A stretch of DNA of 64,000 bases from DASXBA01 sp036406475. GTDB taxonomy: Bacteria > Actinomycetota > Thermoleophilia > Solirubrobacterales > Thermoleophilaceae. A model generated the notes under the pieces. That model did no database searches, was not told the DNA's origin, and saw only the letters and a program-made list of their open reading frames with translations. The number at the start of each line of letters is the position of its first letter. Within the stretch, counting starts at the first letter, position 1. The stretch is taken from contig DASXBA010000075.1 in assembly GCA_036406475.1 (NCBI GenBank), positions 1 to 64,000 on the forward strand, in the 5' to 3' direction. Position numbers and translations under genes: made by a program. Of the stretch, positions 8,698 through 17,315 are shown piece by piece.

Positions 8698-9385
8698 GCG
8701 GCCGGAGCTGTCACGACGGGTCGTGGCGGAGGCGATCGCCGCCTTTGCGCTCGTCTTCAGCATCGGTGGCGCCGCCGCGGCGGCCGCGACCGGACGCGCT
8801 GATCTCGGACTCCCAGCGCAAGCCGCGGTCTCCGGGCTGGCGATCATGGTCCTGATCTACGCCGTGGGCCACCTCTCTGGAGCGCACATCAACCCGGCCG
8901 TGACGGTCGCCTTCACGGTGACCCGCCACTTCCCACGCGGCGAAGCCCTCTCCTACGTCGCCGGGCAGCTCGCCGGCGCTGCGCTCGCCGGCGTGCTGCT
9001 CCTCGCAATCTGGCCTGACAAGCCCGGGGACCTCGGCGCCACCAGCATCACGGTCTCGGCCGGATCGGCGCTGTTGGTCGAGATCGTCCTCAGCGCCCTA
9101 CTGATGTTCGTGATCATGGCCGTGGCCACCGACACGCGCGCAGTCGGCGCCGCCGCGGCGATCGCAATCGGCGGCACAGTGCTGCTCGACATCCTGGTCG
9201 GCGGCGGTGTCTCCGGCGGCAGCATGAACCCGGCCCGCTCGTTTGGGCCGGCGCTCGCATCCGGGACGTGGGACGACTTCTGGATCTGGGTCATCGGTCC
9301 GGTCAGCGGGACGGTGATCGGCGCGCTCGCCTACCAGTTCGTCCGCGGCGAGCAGCCCCAGCCGGTTCCTGAGACGGCCGGCTGA
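8690..9385 (+). CDS. MIP-family aquaporin (probable arsenite channel)
   Basis: A 231-residue membrane channel with six transmembrane helices and both half-helix signatures: SGAHINPAVT in the first half and SGGSMNPARS in the second, where the arginine lines the selectivity filter. Aquaglyceroporins in ars operons (AqpS type) pass arsenite, As(OH)3, down its gradient after ArsC has reduced arsenate; no ArsB or Acr3 pump is present here, so this channel is the only export route in the operon. The likely start is TTG at 8690, overlapping the preceding stop; the stop TGA overlaps the arsC ATG (ATGA at 9382-9387). Confidence 0.9.
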   Translation: MPERPELSRRVVAEAIAAFALVFSIGGAAAAAATGRADLGLPAQAAVSGLAIMVLIYAVGHLSGAHINPAVTVAFTVTRHFPRGEALSYVAGQLAGAALAGVLLLAIWPDKPGDLGATSITVSAGSALLVEIVLSALLMFVIMAVATDTRAVGAAAAIAIGGTVLLDILVGGGVSGGSMNPARSFGPALASGTWDDFWIWVIGPVSGTVIGALAYQFVRGEQPQPVPETAG

Positions 9386-9789
9386 TGGCGCACGTGCTCT
9401 TCGTCTGCCTGCACAACGCCGGGCGATCGCAGATGAGCCGCGCCCTGTTCGAGCAGGCCGCCGGCGGCCGCCACACTGCCGAATCGGCGGGGAGCGAAGC
9501 GGATCCCGACGGCCAGGTCCATCCCGAGGTGCTGGAGGTGATGGGCGAGCTTGGCATCGATCTGTCGGACCGCATGCCGCAGCAGCTCACCAATGAGCTT
9601 GCCGAGCGCGCGGACATCGTCGTGACCATGGGCTGTGGCGACGCTTGCCCGTACATCCCCGGCAAGCGCTACCTCGACTGGGAGCTACCCGACCCGAAGG
9701 ACCAGCCCGTCGACGCGGTGCGTGCGACCCGCAACGAGATCCGCAAGCGCGTCGGGGAGCTGATCGCTCAGCTGGATTCGGGCGAGTAG
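9385..9789 (+). CDS. arsC: Arsenate reductase, low-molecular-weight phosphatase type
   Basis: A 134-residue ArsC of the LMW tyrosine-phosphatase fold. It reduces arsenate to arsenite with a cysteine relay. The P-loop is CLHNAGRS (C8, the CX5R motif with R14), and the second and third redox cysteines are C84 and C88 in MGCGDACP. The general-acid loop DPKD follows in WELPDPKDQP. Three-cysteine enzymes of this fold take electrons from thioredoxin; a trxA gene is present at 45879. Last gene of the operon, start-stop overlapped with the aquaporin. Confidence 0.93.
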   Translation: MAHVLFVCLHNAGRSQMSRALFEQAAGGRHTAESAGSEADPDGQVHPEVLEVMGELGIDLSDRMPQQLTNELAERADIVVTMGCGDACPYIPGKRYLDWELPDPKDQPVDAVRATRNEIRKRVGELIAQLDSGE

Positions 9790-9803
9790 CGACACCGACC
9801 CTT

Positions 9804-10661
9804 CTAGCGGCGGACCCGCTTGGCGAACGTCTTCGCGATCAGCTTGTAGCCCGTCTTGTTGGCGTGGATGTTGGGCCCGACCGGGGGCGGGTTGCACATC
9901 CAGGTGTACTGGCAGATGCGCGCCACGTTCGTCGGGATCGACCCGAACGGCGCCAGCGTCGTCATCGCCGTGTTGTCCGTCTCGAACGCCTTTGCCACGT
10001 CCACGACCTTGATCTTCCGGCCGCGATAGCCCGAGCTGATGGAGCCGTTGAACTGGTGCGCCAGCCCCACCGATGCGTTGGCGATCGTCTGGTTCGAGCC
10101 ACCCTTGAGATAGAAGGCCAGGAACGGGTCGTAGTAGGTCATCCCGAGGATCTGCATGCGCTTGCCTCCCGCCTTGCGCAACCGCTTGGCGATCTTCGGG
10201 ACATTGCGCTTGACGGAGTTGAGGCCGTCGCCGACGCAGCCGAAGTCGATCGCGCCGGTCGAGCTCACGCAGCCGTCGATGTCGTTGGCGCCGATGTTGA
10301 TCGTGACGAAGGCGATCTGCTTGCGGTGCTTGCGCAGGAACGCCTCGGCCGCCTCGAGCTGGTTGCGGTAGGTGCCGTAGGCACAGGCGGCGCTGTTGCT
10401 GCTGATGCTGGCGGTGGTCTCGCCGGCGCATCCCATCTTGACCAGGCGGAGACCGCGGAAGCGGCGCTTCTCGGTCTTGAAGAGGTAGTCGGGATAGCCC
10501 TGGCGGGTCGTCCGGCCGTGGCCCTTGCTGTTCGGCTGGAAGCCGACGGAGAGCGAGTCGCCCAGGGAGACGTAGTAGCGGACGTGCCGGGCCTGGGCAG
10601 CCGATGGCACGAGCGCGACGGCCAGCAGCGGGACGGCAAACAGCGCGAGTCTCAGACGCAT
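9804..10661 (-). CDS. Secreted SGNH/GDSL hydrolase
   Basis: A 285-residue exported esterase/lipase-like protein. The ATG at 10661 is chosen because GGAGG lies five bases upstream. A signal peptide covers residues ~1-24 (MRLRLALFAVPLLAVALVP). Block I is SLGDSLSVGF with the nucleophile S36, block III is NIGANDIDG, and the block V histidine is in NIHANKTGYKL. Asparagine replaces the usual aspartate of the block V DxxH motif. It has six or more cysteines, consistent with disulfides outside the cell. It converges on arsC with 14 bases between stops. Substrate unknown: an extracellular lipid or polysaccharide ester is likely. Confidence 0.85.
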   Translation of the reverse strand: MRLRLALFAVPLLAVALVPSAAQARHVRYYVSLGDSLSVGFQPNSKGHGRTTRQGYPDYLFKTEKRRFRGLRLVKMGCAGETTASISSNSAACAYGTYRNQLEAAEAFLRKHRKQIAFVTINIGANDIDGCVSSTGAIDFGCVGDGLNSVKRNVPKIAKRLRKAGGKRMQILGMTYYDPFLAFYLKGGSNQTIANASVGLAHQFNGSISSGYRGRKIKVVDVAKAFETDNTAMTTLAPFGSIPTNVARICQYTWMCNPPPVGPNIHANKTGYKLIAKTFAKRVRR

Positions 10662-10752
10662 GAAACCTCCATGTCCGACGCGGGAGCCCACCGGAGAGTA
10701 GCTAGCGGCGAATGCTAGCCCCCTGCTCCCCGGGGCCGGTCAGCCCGCCACG

Positions 10753-11628
10753 TCAGGCAGCGCCTAGCACGGCGCTCATCGCCAGCGGGTTGACGCCGAG
10801 CGACTCGGCGTCGGCGGTCCCGCGCGCGGTCGTCATCGGCTCCTCCATCAGCTCCGCCTCCTCCCAGGTCGCGAAGACGGCGGGGCCGATCAGGCGCTCG
10901 AGCACGCGCAGCGACAGGCGGACAAGCGGCAGCGGCAGGTGCACGAGGGCCCGGCGGCGGCCGAACGAGCGCAGCACGGTCCGCATCATCGACTCGTAGC
11001 TCAGCACCTGCGGCCCGGCCAGCTGGAAGCTGCCGCCGCCTCCGAGACCGTCAAGCACGGCCACAACGCAGTCCGCCGCGTCCTCGGCCCAGATCGGCTG
11101 GTAGACCGAGTCGCCGGATCCGGACACGGGAACAGCCGGCAGCCAGGACGCGCGCTCGAGCAGCGTCAGCCAGGGGTCCCCGGGCGAGTACATGATCGAG
11201 GGGGCGAACACGGTGGTGTCGAGCGAGGACCCCGCCACCGCCTCCTCGGCCATCGCCTTCGCCCGGAAGAAACGCGTCAGGGAGTGGTGGCTCGCCCCCA
11301 TGGCCGAGAAGAAGACGAAGCGGCGCGCGCCGGCGCGCTCGGCGGCGCGCACCAGCCGCAGGGTGGCCACGGCGTTCAGCTCCTCGATCGAGCCGCGGAG
11401 CTGGTCGCGCGTCGAGCCACCGAGGTGGATGACCGTGTCGACGCCCCGCAGCGCGTTGCGGAACGACGCCGGGTTGGCGAGGTCGCCGAGCGCGATCTGC
11501 ACCCGGACGCGCTGGTCGCCGAGGCGGCGCGGATCGCGCACCAGGCAGCGCACGGGCTCCGACCGCGTGGTCAGCCGCCGCAGGAGCGCGGAGCCCACGG
11601 TGCCGGTGGCGCCCGTGAGCAGGATCAC
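10753..11628 (-). CDS. NAD(P)-binding epimerase-like protein (NmrA / NDUFA9-type SDR)
   Basis: A 291-residue atypical short-chain dehydrogenase. The Rossmann nucleotide-binding motif is at the very N terminus (MILLTGATGTVGSALLRRL, GxxGxxG). It lacks an obvious YxxxK catalytic pair, as in NmrA-like and complex-I-NDUFA9-like proteins that bind NAD(P) without classical epimerase activity. A segment FAPSIMYSPGDPWLTLLERA is typical of the family. It overlaps the membrane-protein gene upstream (11625-11628), so the two are co-transcribed. A role in quinone or lipid metabolism, or in redox sensing, is possible but not shown. Confidence 0.8.
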   Translation of the reverse strand: MILLTGATGTVGSALLRRLTTRSEPVRCLVRDPRRLGDQRVRVQIALGDLANPASFRNALRGVDTVIHLGGSTRDQLRGSIEELNAVATLRLVRAAERAGARRFVFFSAMGASHHSLTRFFRAKAMAEEAVAGSSLDTTVFAPSIMYSPGDPWLTLLERASWLPAVPVSGSGDSVYQPIWAEDAADCVVAVLDGLGGGGSFQLAGPQVLSYESMMRTVLRSFGRRRALVHLPLPLVRLSLRVLERLIGPAVFATWEEAELMEEPMTTARGTADAESLGVNPLAMSAVLGAA

Positions 11629-12017
11629 CGCCGGCCGCCCCGCCCCCTCGCACCAAACGCCAGCGCCATCGCCAGGTTGGCGACGCCCGCGCTTACCATC
11701 GCCGCCCGCGCCCCCGGCCGGCTGAACGCGGGGGAGCGTGCCCAGACAGCATCGGTGGCGAGCTCAGTGCCGCGCAGCCATGCGAGGGCCCACCAGTCCT
11801 TGCGCTTGCCGCGGCGGTCGGCGAGGGCGTGGGCGGCGGCAAAGGTCAGCCAGATCGGCCCGCAACGCCGGAAGAGCGCCCGCGTCTCCTCCGACGGGGC
11901 GTCGTGGCCGAGCACGCGCAGCGTGGCGTCGGGGGCGAGCAGCGTCCCCGTGCCGAGTGCCAGGTCGAAGGCGATCATGAAGCGGTTCTGGAGATCGACT
12001 GCGTCGTCGAGAGTCAT
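11625..12017 (-). CDS. Small integral membrane protein, function unknown
   Basis: A 130-residue protein with about three or four hydrophobic segments (FMIAFDLALGTGTLLAP, CGPIWLTFAAAHALA, AMVSAGVANLAMALAFG). Charged segments between them (DRRGKRKDWW) suggest cytoplasmic loops. No family is recognised. It overlaps the start of the NDUFA9-like gene by four bases and lies 19 bases after the methyltransferase gene in the same direction, so 13017-10753 may be one operon. Confidence 0.6.
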   Translation of the reverse strand: MTLDDAVDLQNRFMIAFDLALGTGTLLAPDATLRVLGHDAPSEETRALFRRCGPIWLTFAAAHALADRRGKRKDWWALAWLRGTELATDAVWARSPAFSRPGARAAMVSAGVANLAMALAFGARGRGGRR

Positions 12018-12036
12018 GGGCGGAGGAGCCTAAAGG

Positions 12037-13017
12037 TCACGCTCGGCCGACGACCACGATCCGCCAGGGCGAGCGCTCGTTGCGGTGGACCTGCACGTCC
12101 GCGAAGCCGGCCTCCTCGAGCCAACCCGCGATCTCTTCGCGGGAGAAGTTGCGGCCGTGGCTCCAGGCATAGAAGAGAAGGCTCGACAGGGCGCCCGGGC
12201 CGGCCTCGCCGGGCTCCGGGCGCTCGCTGTCGCCGATCACGAGGCAGCCGCCTTCCCTAAGCGCGACTCGCGCCATTTGCACGAGCTCGCGGTCGCGCTC
12301 CTCCGGCAGGTGATGGACGAGGTTGAAGACGGAGATCACGTCGACGCCGTGCTCGAGCCCGAGCTCGAACACGTCCCCCTCGACGAACGCGACCCGGTCG
12401 GCGAAGCCCTCCTCGGCCACGATCTCGCGGCCGGCCCTGGCCGCCGGCGGGAGGTCGAGCACGGCGGCCGTGAGCGACGGATACCGACGGCACATCGCCA
12501 TCGAGAAGGCCCCATGGCCGCCGGCCACGTCCAGCAGCCGCCTGGGCTCCTCGACGGGCACGAGCGCGGCGTTGGCCGCGTGCTCCGGCCGGGAGATCTC
12601 GAACAGGCCGCGCATGTAGGCCCGCCATTGCTCCGGATCGCGCCGCTGCTCGTGCATCGCGTAGGCGCTCCCGTCGCGCACCGCCTCGGGCAGCATCGTC
12701 AGGACCTCCCAGTGCAGCTCGCCCTGGCCGCCGATGTAGGTGGCGATGGACTCCGGTGAGGAGCCCACCAGGAGCCGCTCGCTGACGGGCGCGTTGCGGA
12801 GCCGTCCGTCCGCCAGCTCCAGGTAGCCCAGGCCCAGCAGCGCGGTGGTGAGAGTCTCGGTCCCGAGCGGATCGAGGCCGAGGCGCTCGGCCAGCTCGGC
12901 CGCCCCGAGGCTTTCGCCGTGCAGCGCGTCGAACACGCCGAGCGTCACCCCGCAGGTCAGGGCGCGCCCTGCGATCGGCCCCCTGAAGCCGTCTACGAGG
13001 GGGTCGGGCTCGCCCAC
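12037..13017 (-). CDS. SAM-dependent O-methyltransferase (acetylserotonin/hydroxyneurosporene type)
   Basis: A 326-residue two-domain methyltransferase. The N-terminal ~100 residues form a winged-helix dimerisation domain (TLGVFDALHGESLGAAELAE). The catalytic domain has motif I LLDVAGGHGAF, the acidic post-I strand AVLDLPP, and RVAFVEGDVFE. VISVFNLVHHLPEER resembles the catalytic region of small-molecule O-methyltransferases. The substrate is unknown; relatives act on polyketides, phenolics or carotenoid precursors. A lone tailoring enzyme here, with no biosynthetic cluster next to it. Confidence 0.88.
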   Translation of the reverse strand: MGEPDPLVDGFRGPIAGRALTCGVTLGVFDALHGESLGAAELAERLGLDPLGTETLTTALLGLGYLELADGRLRNAPVSERLLVGSSPESIATYIGGQGELHWEVLTMLPEAVRDGSAYAMHEQRRDPEQWRAYMRGLFEISRPEHAANAALVPVEEPRRLLDVAGGHGAFSMAMCRRYPSLTAAVLDLPPAARAGREIVAEEGFADRVAFVEGDVFELGLEHGVDVISVFNLVHHLPEERDRELVQMARVALREGGCLVIGDSERPEPGEAGPGALSSLLFYAWSHGRNFSREEIAGWLEEAGFADVQVHRNERSPWRIVVVGRA

Positions 13018-13027
13018 ACGGGGCAGA

Positions 13028-14071
13028 CTACGAGACGGCGGCGAGGGGTTCGGCGCCGTCGACCGCCACGCGGTCGCGCCCGTCGCGCTTGGCCCGGTAG
13101 AGGGCGGCGTCCGCCGCGCGCAGCAGGGCCTCGCTCCGCACCTGCGCGCCGGTCGCGGCCGCCACGCCGAGCGACACGGTCAGGTCGAGCCCGCCGAGCT
13201 CTGCGGTCGAGATGGCCTCGCGCAGGCGGTCGGCCACCTCCACGCCGCCCTCGACGTCGAGGCCGGGCATCAGGACCACGAACTCCTCGCCGCCCAGCCG
13301 GTAGATCAGCTCGAACGAGCGGAGGGCCTTGCGCATCTCGTAGGCGCAGTCGCGGAGCACGGCGTCGCCGCGGTCGTGGCCGTAGGTGTCGTTCACCGCC
13401 TTGAAGCAGTCGAGGTCCGCGACGATCGCGCACACCGAGCCGCCGGTCAGGCTCGCCTGCTGCTCGAGCTCGGCCAGACGCAGGTCGAGCGCCTGGCGGT
13501 TGAGCAGGCCGGTGAGGGGGTCCAGGACCGCGTTGTCCCGCTGCTCGAGCTCCGCGCCCGTGAGGGCGGCGGTCACGCTCGTGAGGCTGACCAGGAGGGT
13601 GAGGGTGGCCAGCACCAGCCGCGGGTCGTCGACGAAGCCGCTTGGGTCGACCGGCGCCGTCACTCCCAGGACCACCAGCGCCGTGAGCGCCGCGAACGCG
13701 ATGACGACGCGGCTCCTGAAGCGGGTCGCGGCCATGGCCGAGGGGATCACGAGCCACGGCAGGGCGGGGCTGGCCGGGCCGCCCGTGCCCGCGGCGGCGA
13801 TGGCGAGCACGCCCAGCGTGAGCAGCAGGGTCTGGGCGGCCAGGCGCTCGGGCTGCCTGGCGCGCCGAAGGCGAAACTCGAACGACCCCAGGGCCAGCCC
13901 GGCGACGCCAAGGAGGATGAGGGTCCAGGACGGATCCCACGGGAGGGCCACCAGCATGGCCGCGGCGATAGCCCCGATGGTGACCGCCCGGGCCCGCTTC
14001 ATCCGTCCATGGGCGTCGACGAGGCGAGTTCGGTCCAGCTCTGTGGGCAAGAGCCACGACCCGGGGGGCAT
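13028..14071 (-). CDS. Membrane-anchored diguanylate cyclase (GGDEF)
   Basis: A 347-residue protein with about five or six N-terminal transmembrane helices (residues ~30-175) and a C-terminal GGDEF domain that makes cyclic di-GMP from two GTP. Visible motifs are DPLTGLLNRQAL at the domain start, the metal-binding DLDCFKAVNDTYGHDRGD, and the signature RLGGEEFVV. The position of the RxxD inhibitory site five residues before the signature reads RSFE, so product inhibition may be weak or absent. The start is either 14071 or the internal ATG at 14002, which begins MKRARAVTIG and gives a more usual N terminus. It is 10 bases upstream of the methyltransferase gene. Confidence 0.9.
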   Translation of the reverse strand: MPPGSWLLPTELDRTRLVDAHGRMKRARAVTIGAIAAAMLVALPWDPSWTLILLGVAGLALGSFEFRLRRARQPERLAAQTLLLTLGVLAIAAAGTGGPASPALPWLVIPSAMAATRFRSRVVIAFAALTALVVLGVTAPVDPSGFVDDPRLVLATLTLLVSLTSVTAALTGAELEQRDNAVLDPLTGLLNRQALDLRLAELEQQASLTGGSVCAIVADLDCFKAVNDTYGHDRGDAVLRDCAYEMRKALRSFELIYRLGGEEFVVLMPGLDVEGGVEVADRLREAISTAELGGLDLTVSLGVAAATGAQVRSEALLRAADAALYRAKRDGRDRVAVDGAEPLAAVS

Positions 14072-14161
14072 GCCTCATGTACTCGGCCCGGCGGATGCGG
14101 GCCTTGAGCACTCTGCCTCAAAGTCACCAGGCCGTCCGCTCAGTACAATCTCGCGCTCCCT

Positions 14162-14425
14162 ATGGCCTACGTAATCGCCGAACCCTGCATCGGACAAAAG
14201 GACAACTCGTGCGTCGAGGTGTGCCCGGTGGACTGCATCCACCCCACCCCCGACGAGCCCGACTACGACGCCGTCGAGCAGCTCTACATCGACCCGGAGG
14301 AGTGCATCGACTGCGATGCCTGCGTCGAGGCGTGCCCCGTTGACGCCTGCTTCGCCGAGGATCAGCTGCCAGACGAGTGGTCGAAGTACACCGAGGTCAA
14401 CTCGGCGTACTACAAGTCAGACTGA
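14162..14425 (+). CDS. fdxA: Ferredoxin, 3Fe-4S/4Fe-4S (FdxA type)
   Basis: An 87-residue low-potential ferredoxin. The first cluster motif is CIGQKDNSCVEVCPVDC and the second CIDCDACVEACPVDAC, the spacing seen in actinobacterial seven-iron ferredoxins. It carries electrons in the cytoplasm. It stands alone and converges on mrp; its TGA (14423-14425) touches a 27-base palindrome used as a shared terminator. It is a close paralogue of the minus-strand ferredoxin at 16997-17281, but with a shorter tail rich in acidic residues. Confidence 0.93.
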   Translation: MAYVIAEPCIGQKDNSCVEVCPVDCIHPTPDEPDYDAVEQLYIDPEECIDCDACVEACPVDACFAEDQLPDEWSKYTEVNSAYYKSD

Positions 14426-14451
14426 AAAAAAGGGGACGGGGCCCTTTTTTT
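14425..14451. terminator. Bidirectional terminator / REP-like palindrome
   Basis: Seven A residues and GGG (14425-14434) pair with CCC and seven T residues (14442-14451) around GACGGGG. The stop codons of the converging ferredoxin and mrp genes both touch the palindrome, which suits a bidirectional terminator. Its first 21 bases recur, reverse-complemented and exact, inside the ligD coding sequence at 22546-22566, so it also behaves like a dispersed repeat. Confidence 0.8.
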
Positions 14452-15596
14452 CAGGGCGCCATGGGGAGCGCCGTGCCGGTGACCTCCGGCAGCGGCGGCC
14501 CCGACGGTGCCTGCATCACGGGAAGCTCCTGCGGCGTGGCCGCGATGATCCCGCGCGCCGTGTGGAAGATCGCCTGGGCGGCCGGGGCGTCCGGATCCTC
14601 GAGCACGAGGGGGAGACCCTCGTCCGAGGCCACCCGCAGCTCCTCCTGAAGCGGGATCTTGCCGAGCAGCGGCACGTCGAGGTCGTCCGCCAGCACCTGG
14701 CCGCCGCCCTCGCCGAAGATCGTGAAGCGCTCGCCCGTCGGCGTCGTGAAGCCGGACATGTTCTCCACGACGCCCGCGATCTCGAGGTCGAAGCGCAGCG
14801 CCGACTCCGCCGCCCGCTTGGCGACGTTCTGCGCGGCCGGCTGCGGCGTGGTGACGATCACGAACTTCGCCTGCGGGAGTAGCTGGGCAAGGGTCATCGA
14901 GACGTCGCCGGTGCCGGGCGGCAGGTCGATCAGCAAGTAGTCGAGCTCGCCCCAGTCGACGTCCTCCAGGAACTGCCGGATCGCCTTGTGGAGCATCGGG
15001 CCGCGCCAGGTGATCGCCTGGTCCGGCTCGGACAGGAAGAACTCGATCGAGATCGCCTTGACACCGCCGGCGGCGTCCAGCGGGATGATCTTGCGCTCGC
15101 CGGAGACCTTGGGCCGTCCGTGCACACCGAGCATGCGCGGGATCGAGTAGCCCCAGACGTCGGCGTCCATCGCGGCCGCCGGCCGCCCCTCGAGCTGGAG
15201 GGCCGCCGCCAGGTTGGCGGTGATCGTCGACTTGCCGACGCCGCCCTTGCCCGAGCCGACGCAGATGATGTTCTTGACCGCTGCGAGCGCCCCCTCGGGC
15301 AGCCCGCCCTGGCGCCCGAGCCGCTGCTGGAGACCCTGCTTCTCCTCAGGGGTGAGGACGTCGAAGCCGACGTTGACGTGCTGGACGCCCTCGAGCTCGC
15401 TCACACACTGGACCACGGCCTGCTGGAAGTGGGAGCGGATCGGGCAGCCGGGCGTGGTCAGCGAGACCACGACGTCCACCCGCCCCGGCTCGGGCTGCTC
15501 GATCGAGCGAACCATTCCGAGCGACACGATGTCCTTGCGGAGCTCGGGGTCGATGACCCGGCGGAGGGAGTCGTTGATCTGTTCGTGGCTGGGCAT
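14451..15596 (-). CDS. mrp: Mrp/NBP35-type Fe-S cluster carrier ATPase
   Basis: A 381-residue P-loop ATPase that carries Fe-S clusters to target proteins. The N-terminal ~100 residues are a DUF59/MIP18 domain (SLRRVIDPELRKDIVSLGMV). The deviant Walker A motif is GSGKGGVGKSTITANLA, followed by YLLIDLPPGTGDVSMTLAQL (Walker B) and FVIVTTPQPAAQNVAKRA. The ATG at 15596 is preferred over an upstream TTG at 15614. It follows fprA by 30 bases in the same direction, so fdxA-fprA-mrp forms an electron-transfer and Fe-S operon. Confidence 0.93.
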   Translation of the reverse strand: MPSHEQINDSLRRVIDPELRKDIVSLGMVRSIEQPEPGRVDVVVSLTTPGCPIRSHFQQAVVQCVSELEGVQHVNVGFDVLTPEEKQGLQQRLGRQGGLPEGALAAVKNIICVGSGKGGVGKSTITANLAAALQLEGRPAAAMDADVWGYSIPRMLGVHGRPKVSGERKIIPLDAAGGVKAISIEFFLSEPDQAITWRGPMLHKAIRQFLEDVDWGELDYLLIDLPPGTGDVSMTLAQLLPQAKFVIVTTPQPAAQNVAKRAAESALRFDLEIAGVVENMSGFTTPTGERFTIFGEGGGQVLADDLDVPLLGKIPLQEELRVASDEGLPLVLEDPDAPAAQAIFHTARGIIAATPQELPVMQAPSGPPLPEVTGTALPMAP

Positions 15597-15626
15597 GGGC
15601 TTCGATTGTGGCAAACCGGCGACCGG

Positions 15627-16997
15627 TTACTGGTGCCCGGCGGCGAGGAGCTCGTCGCGCGAGGCCAGCTTCACGCGCGGGCGCTTCCCCTCGCGGCCGC
15701 GCTCGAGCTCGTGGGCGTCGATCGCGCGCCAGCCGTCGGCCGTCACCACCTCGGGGTTGCGCTTCGCGAGCAGGGCCTCGACCTTCTCCGGCTCCGGGTT
15801 CGGCGGCGCCTCGAGCGACCCCGAGGCCAGGTCATCGGCCAGGCAGGCGACGGTCTCCTCGGCATCGCGCTTGTTGGTGCCGAGGATGCCCGTCGGCCCG
15901 CGCTTGATCCAGCCGACCGCATACACGCCCGGCAGCGGCTCGCCCTCCACGAAGACCCGTCCGCGCTCGTTGGGCAGGACGAAGCTCTGCTCGTCGAACG
16001 GCACGTCTGGCAGCGGCACCGCCTGGTAGCCGACCGACCGCAGCGCCAGGCCGCACTCGATTGTCTCGATGTCGTCGTCCGCGGCGCGAGGACGGAGGCT
16101 GCCGTCGTCGGTCCTCACGATCTCGTTACGGCGGATGTCGATCGCCTCCACTGTCCCCTCGCCGCGAATCTCGACCGGTGAGCGCAGGAAGCGGAGCACG
16201 ATGCGGCTGCGGGGATCCGGAGCCTCGTCCCTGGCGGCGAACCCGCGCAGCAGCTCCACGTTCTTCCGCGCCGTGAAGGTGCCGTCCTCGTCGAGCCAGG
16301 CCTTCGACAGCGTGTCGAGCTCGATCTCGTTCGGATCCACGCGGAGGTCGACGCCGTCCATCCGCCCCAGCTCGCGTAGCTCGGCGCTGGTGAAGGCGGC
16401 CTGGGCGGGACCGCGACGGCCCAGCACGACGACCTCCTCGATCCGGCTCTCGCGAAGCGCCTCGAGCGCGTGGTCGGCGACGTCGGTGCGCTCGAGCTCC
16501 TCGGTGCTGAGCGTGAGCATCCTGGTCACGTCCGCCGCCACGTTGCCGTTGCCGATCACGACGGCGCGCTCGGCGGACAGGTCGAACTCGAGGTCCCGGT
16601 AGTCCGGGTGGCCGTTGTACCAGGCGACGAACTCCGTGGCCGCCCAGCTTCCCGGCAGGTCCTCGCCCGGGATCCCGAGCGACTTGTCGGTCTGGGCGCC
16701 GGTCGCGTAGATCACGGCGCTGTAGTGCTCCATCAGCTCGGGATGCGAGATGTCGACGCCCACTTCGACGTTCCCGAAGAAGCGGCAGCCTCGGCCCAGC
16801 GTCGCCCTGTCGAAGGTCTCGTCGAGCCGCTTGATCTCCTGGTGGTCGGGCGCGACGCCGCCGCGCAGCAGCCCCCAGGGCGTGGGCAGGCGCTCGAACA
16901 GGTCGATCTCGACGTCGCCGCGCTGCCGGAGCAGCCGATCGGCGGCGAACGCGCCCGCCGGCCCCGCGCCCACGATCGCCACGCGCGCGCCCGCCAT
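15627..16997 (-). CDS. fprA: Ferredoxin-NADP+ reductase (FprA / adrenodoxin-reductase type)
   Basis: A 456-residue FAD- and NADP-binding oxidoreductase that moves electrons between NADPH and ferredoxin. The FAD-binding motif is VAIVGAGPAGAFAADRLL at the N terminus, followed by the family segment PTPWGLLRGGVAPDH. The NADP-binding motif is VVIGNGNVAADVTRML near residue 150. The C terminus has VYAVGWIKRGPTGILGTNK, typical of the adrenodoxin-reductase group. Its start shares one base with the ferredoxin stop at 16997, so the two proteins are made in step and are very likely partners. Confidence 0.94.
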   Translation of the reverse strand: MAGARVAIVGAGPAGAFAADRLLRQRGDVEIDLFERLPTPWGLLRGGVAPDHQEIKRLDETFDRATLGRGCRFFGNVEVGVDISHPELMEHYSAVIYATGAQTDKSLGIPGEDLPGSWAATEFVAWYNGHPDYRDLEFDLSAERAVVIGNGNVAADVTRMLTLSTEELERTDVADHALEALRESRIEEVVVLGRRGPAQAAFTSAELRELGRMDGVDLRVDPNEIELDTLSKAWLDEDGTFTARKNVELLRGFAARDEAPDPRSRIVLRFLRSPVEIRGEGTVEAIDIRRNEIVRTDDGSLRPRAADDDIETIECGLALRSVGYQAVPLPDVPFDEQSFVLPNERGRVFVEGEPLPGVYAVGWIKRGPTGILGTNKRDAEETVACLADDLASGSLEAPPNPEPEKVEALLAKRNPEVVTADGWRAIDAHELERGREGKRPRVKLASRDELLAAGHQ

Positions 16998-17281
16998 CAG
17001 GCCGCCGCCGTCCGCTCCGCTGTGCCCGCCTCGGCGAAGAACTCCGCGTTCAGCTCCAGGGCGTACTTGAACTTCTCAGGCGTCTCGAAGTCGGCGAAGA
17101 TCGCGTCGACCGGGCACGCCTCGACGCACGCGTCGCAGTCGATGCAGTAGTCCGGATCGATGTAGAGCTGCTCGGCCGTCTCGAAGTCCGGATCCCCGGG
17201 CTTCGGATGGATGCAGTCCACGGGACAGACCTCGATGCACGAGTCGTCCTTGATGCAGGAGCCGGCGATTACGTAGGTCAT
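16997..17281 (-). CDS. fdxA: Ferredoxin, 3Fe-4S/4Fe-4S (FdxA type), partner of FprA
   Basis: A 94-residue seven-iron-type ferredoxin with SCIKDDSCIEVCPVDCIH and CIDCDACVEACPVDAI cluster motifs. Compared with the paralogue at 14162 it has a longer alanine-rich tail (AEAGTAERTAAA). First gene of the fdxA-fprA-mrp operon and coupled to fprA by a one-base overlap. The promoter must lie in 17282-17315, between the start and a heptamer array; no clear -35/-10 pair is seen. Confidence 0.94.
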   Translation of the reverse strand: MTYVIAGSCIKDDSCIEVCPVDCIHPKPGDPDFETAEQLYIDPDYCIDCDACVEACPVDAIFADFETPEKFKYALELNAEFFAEAGTAERTAAA

Positions 17282-17315
17282 GTGTCGCTAAAGGCTATGC
17301 GTCTGCGGCGGCAAG

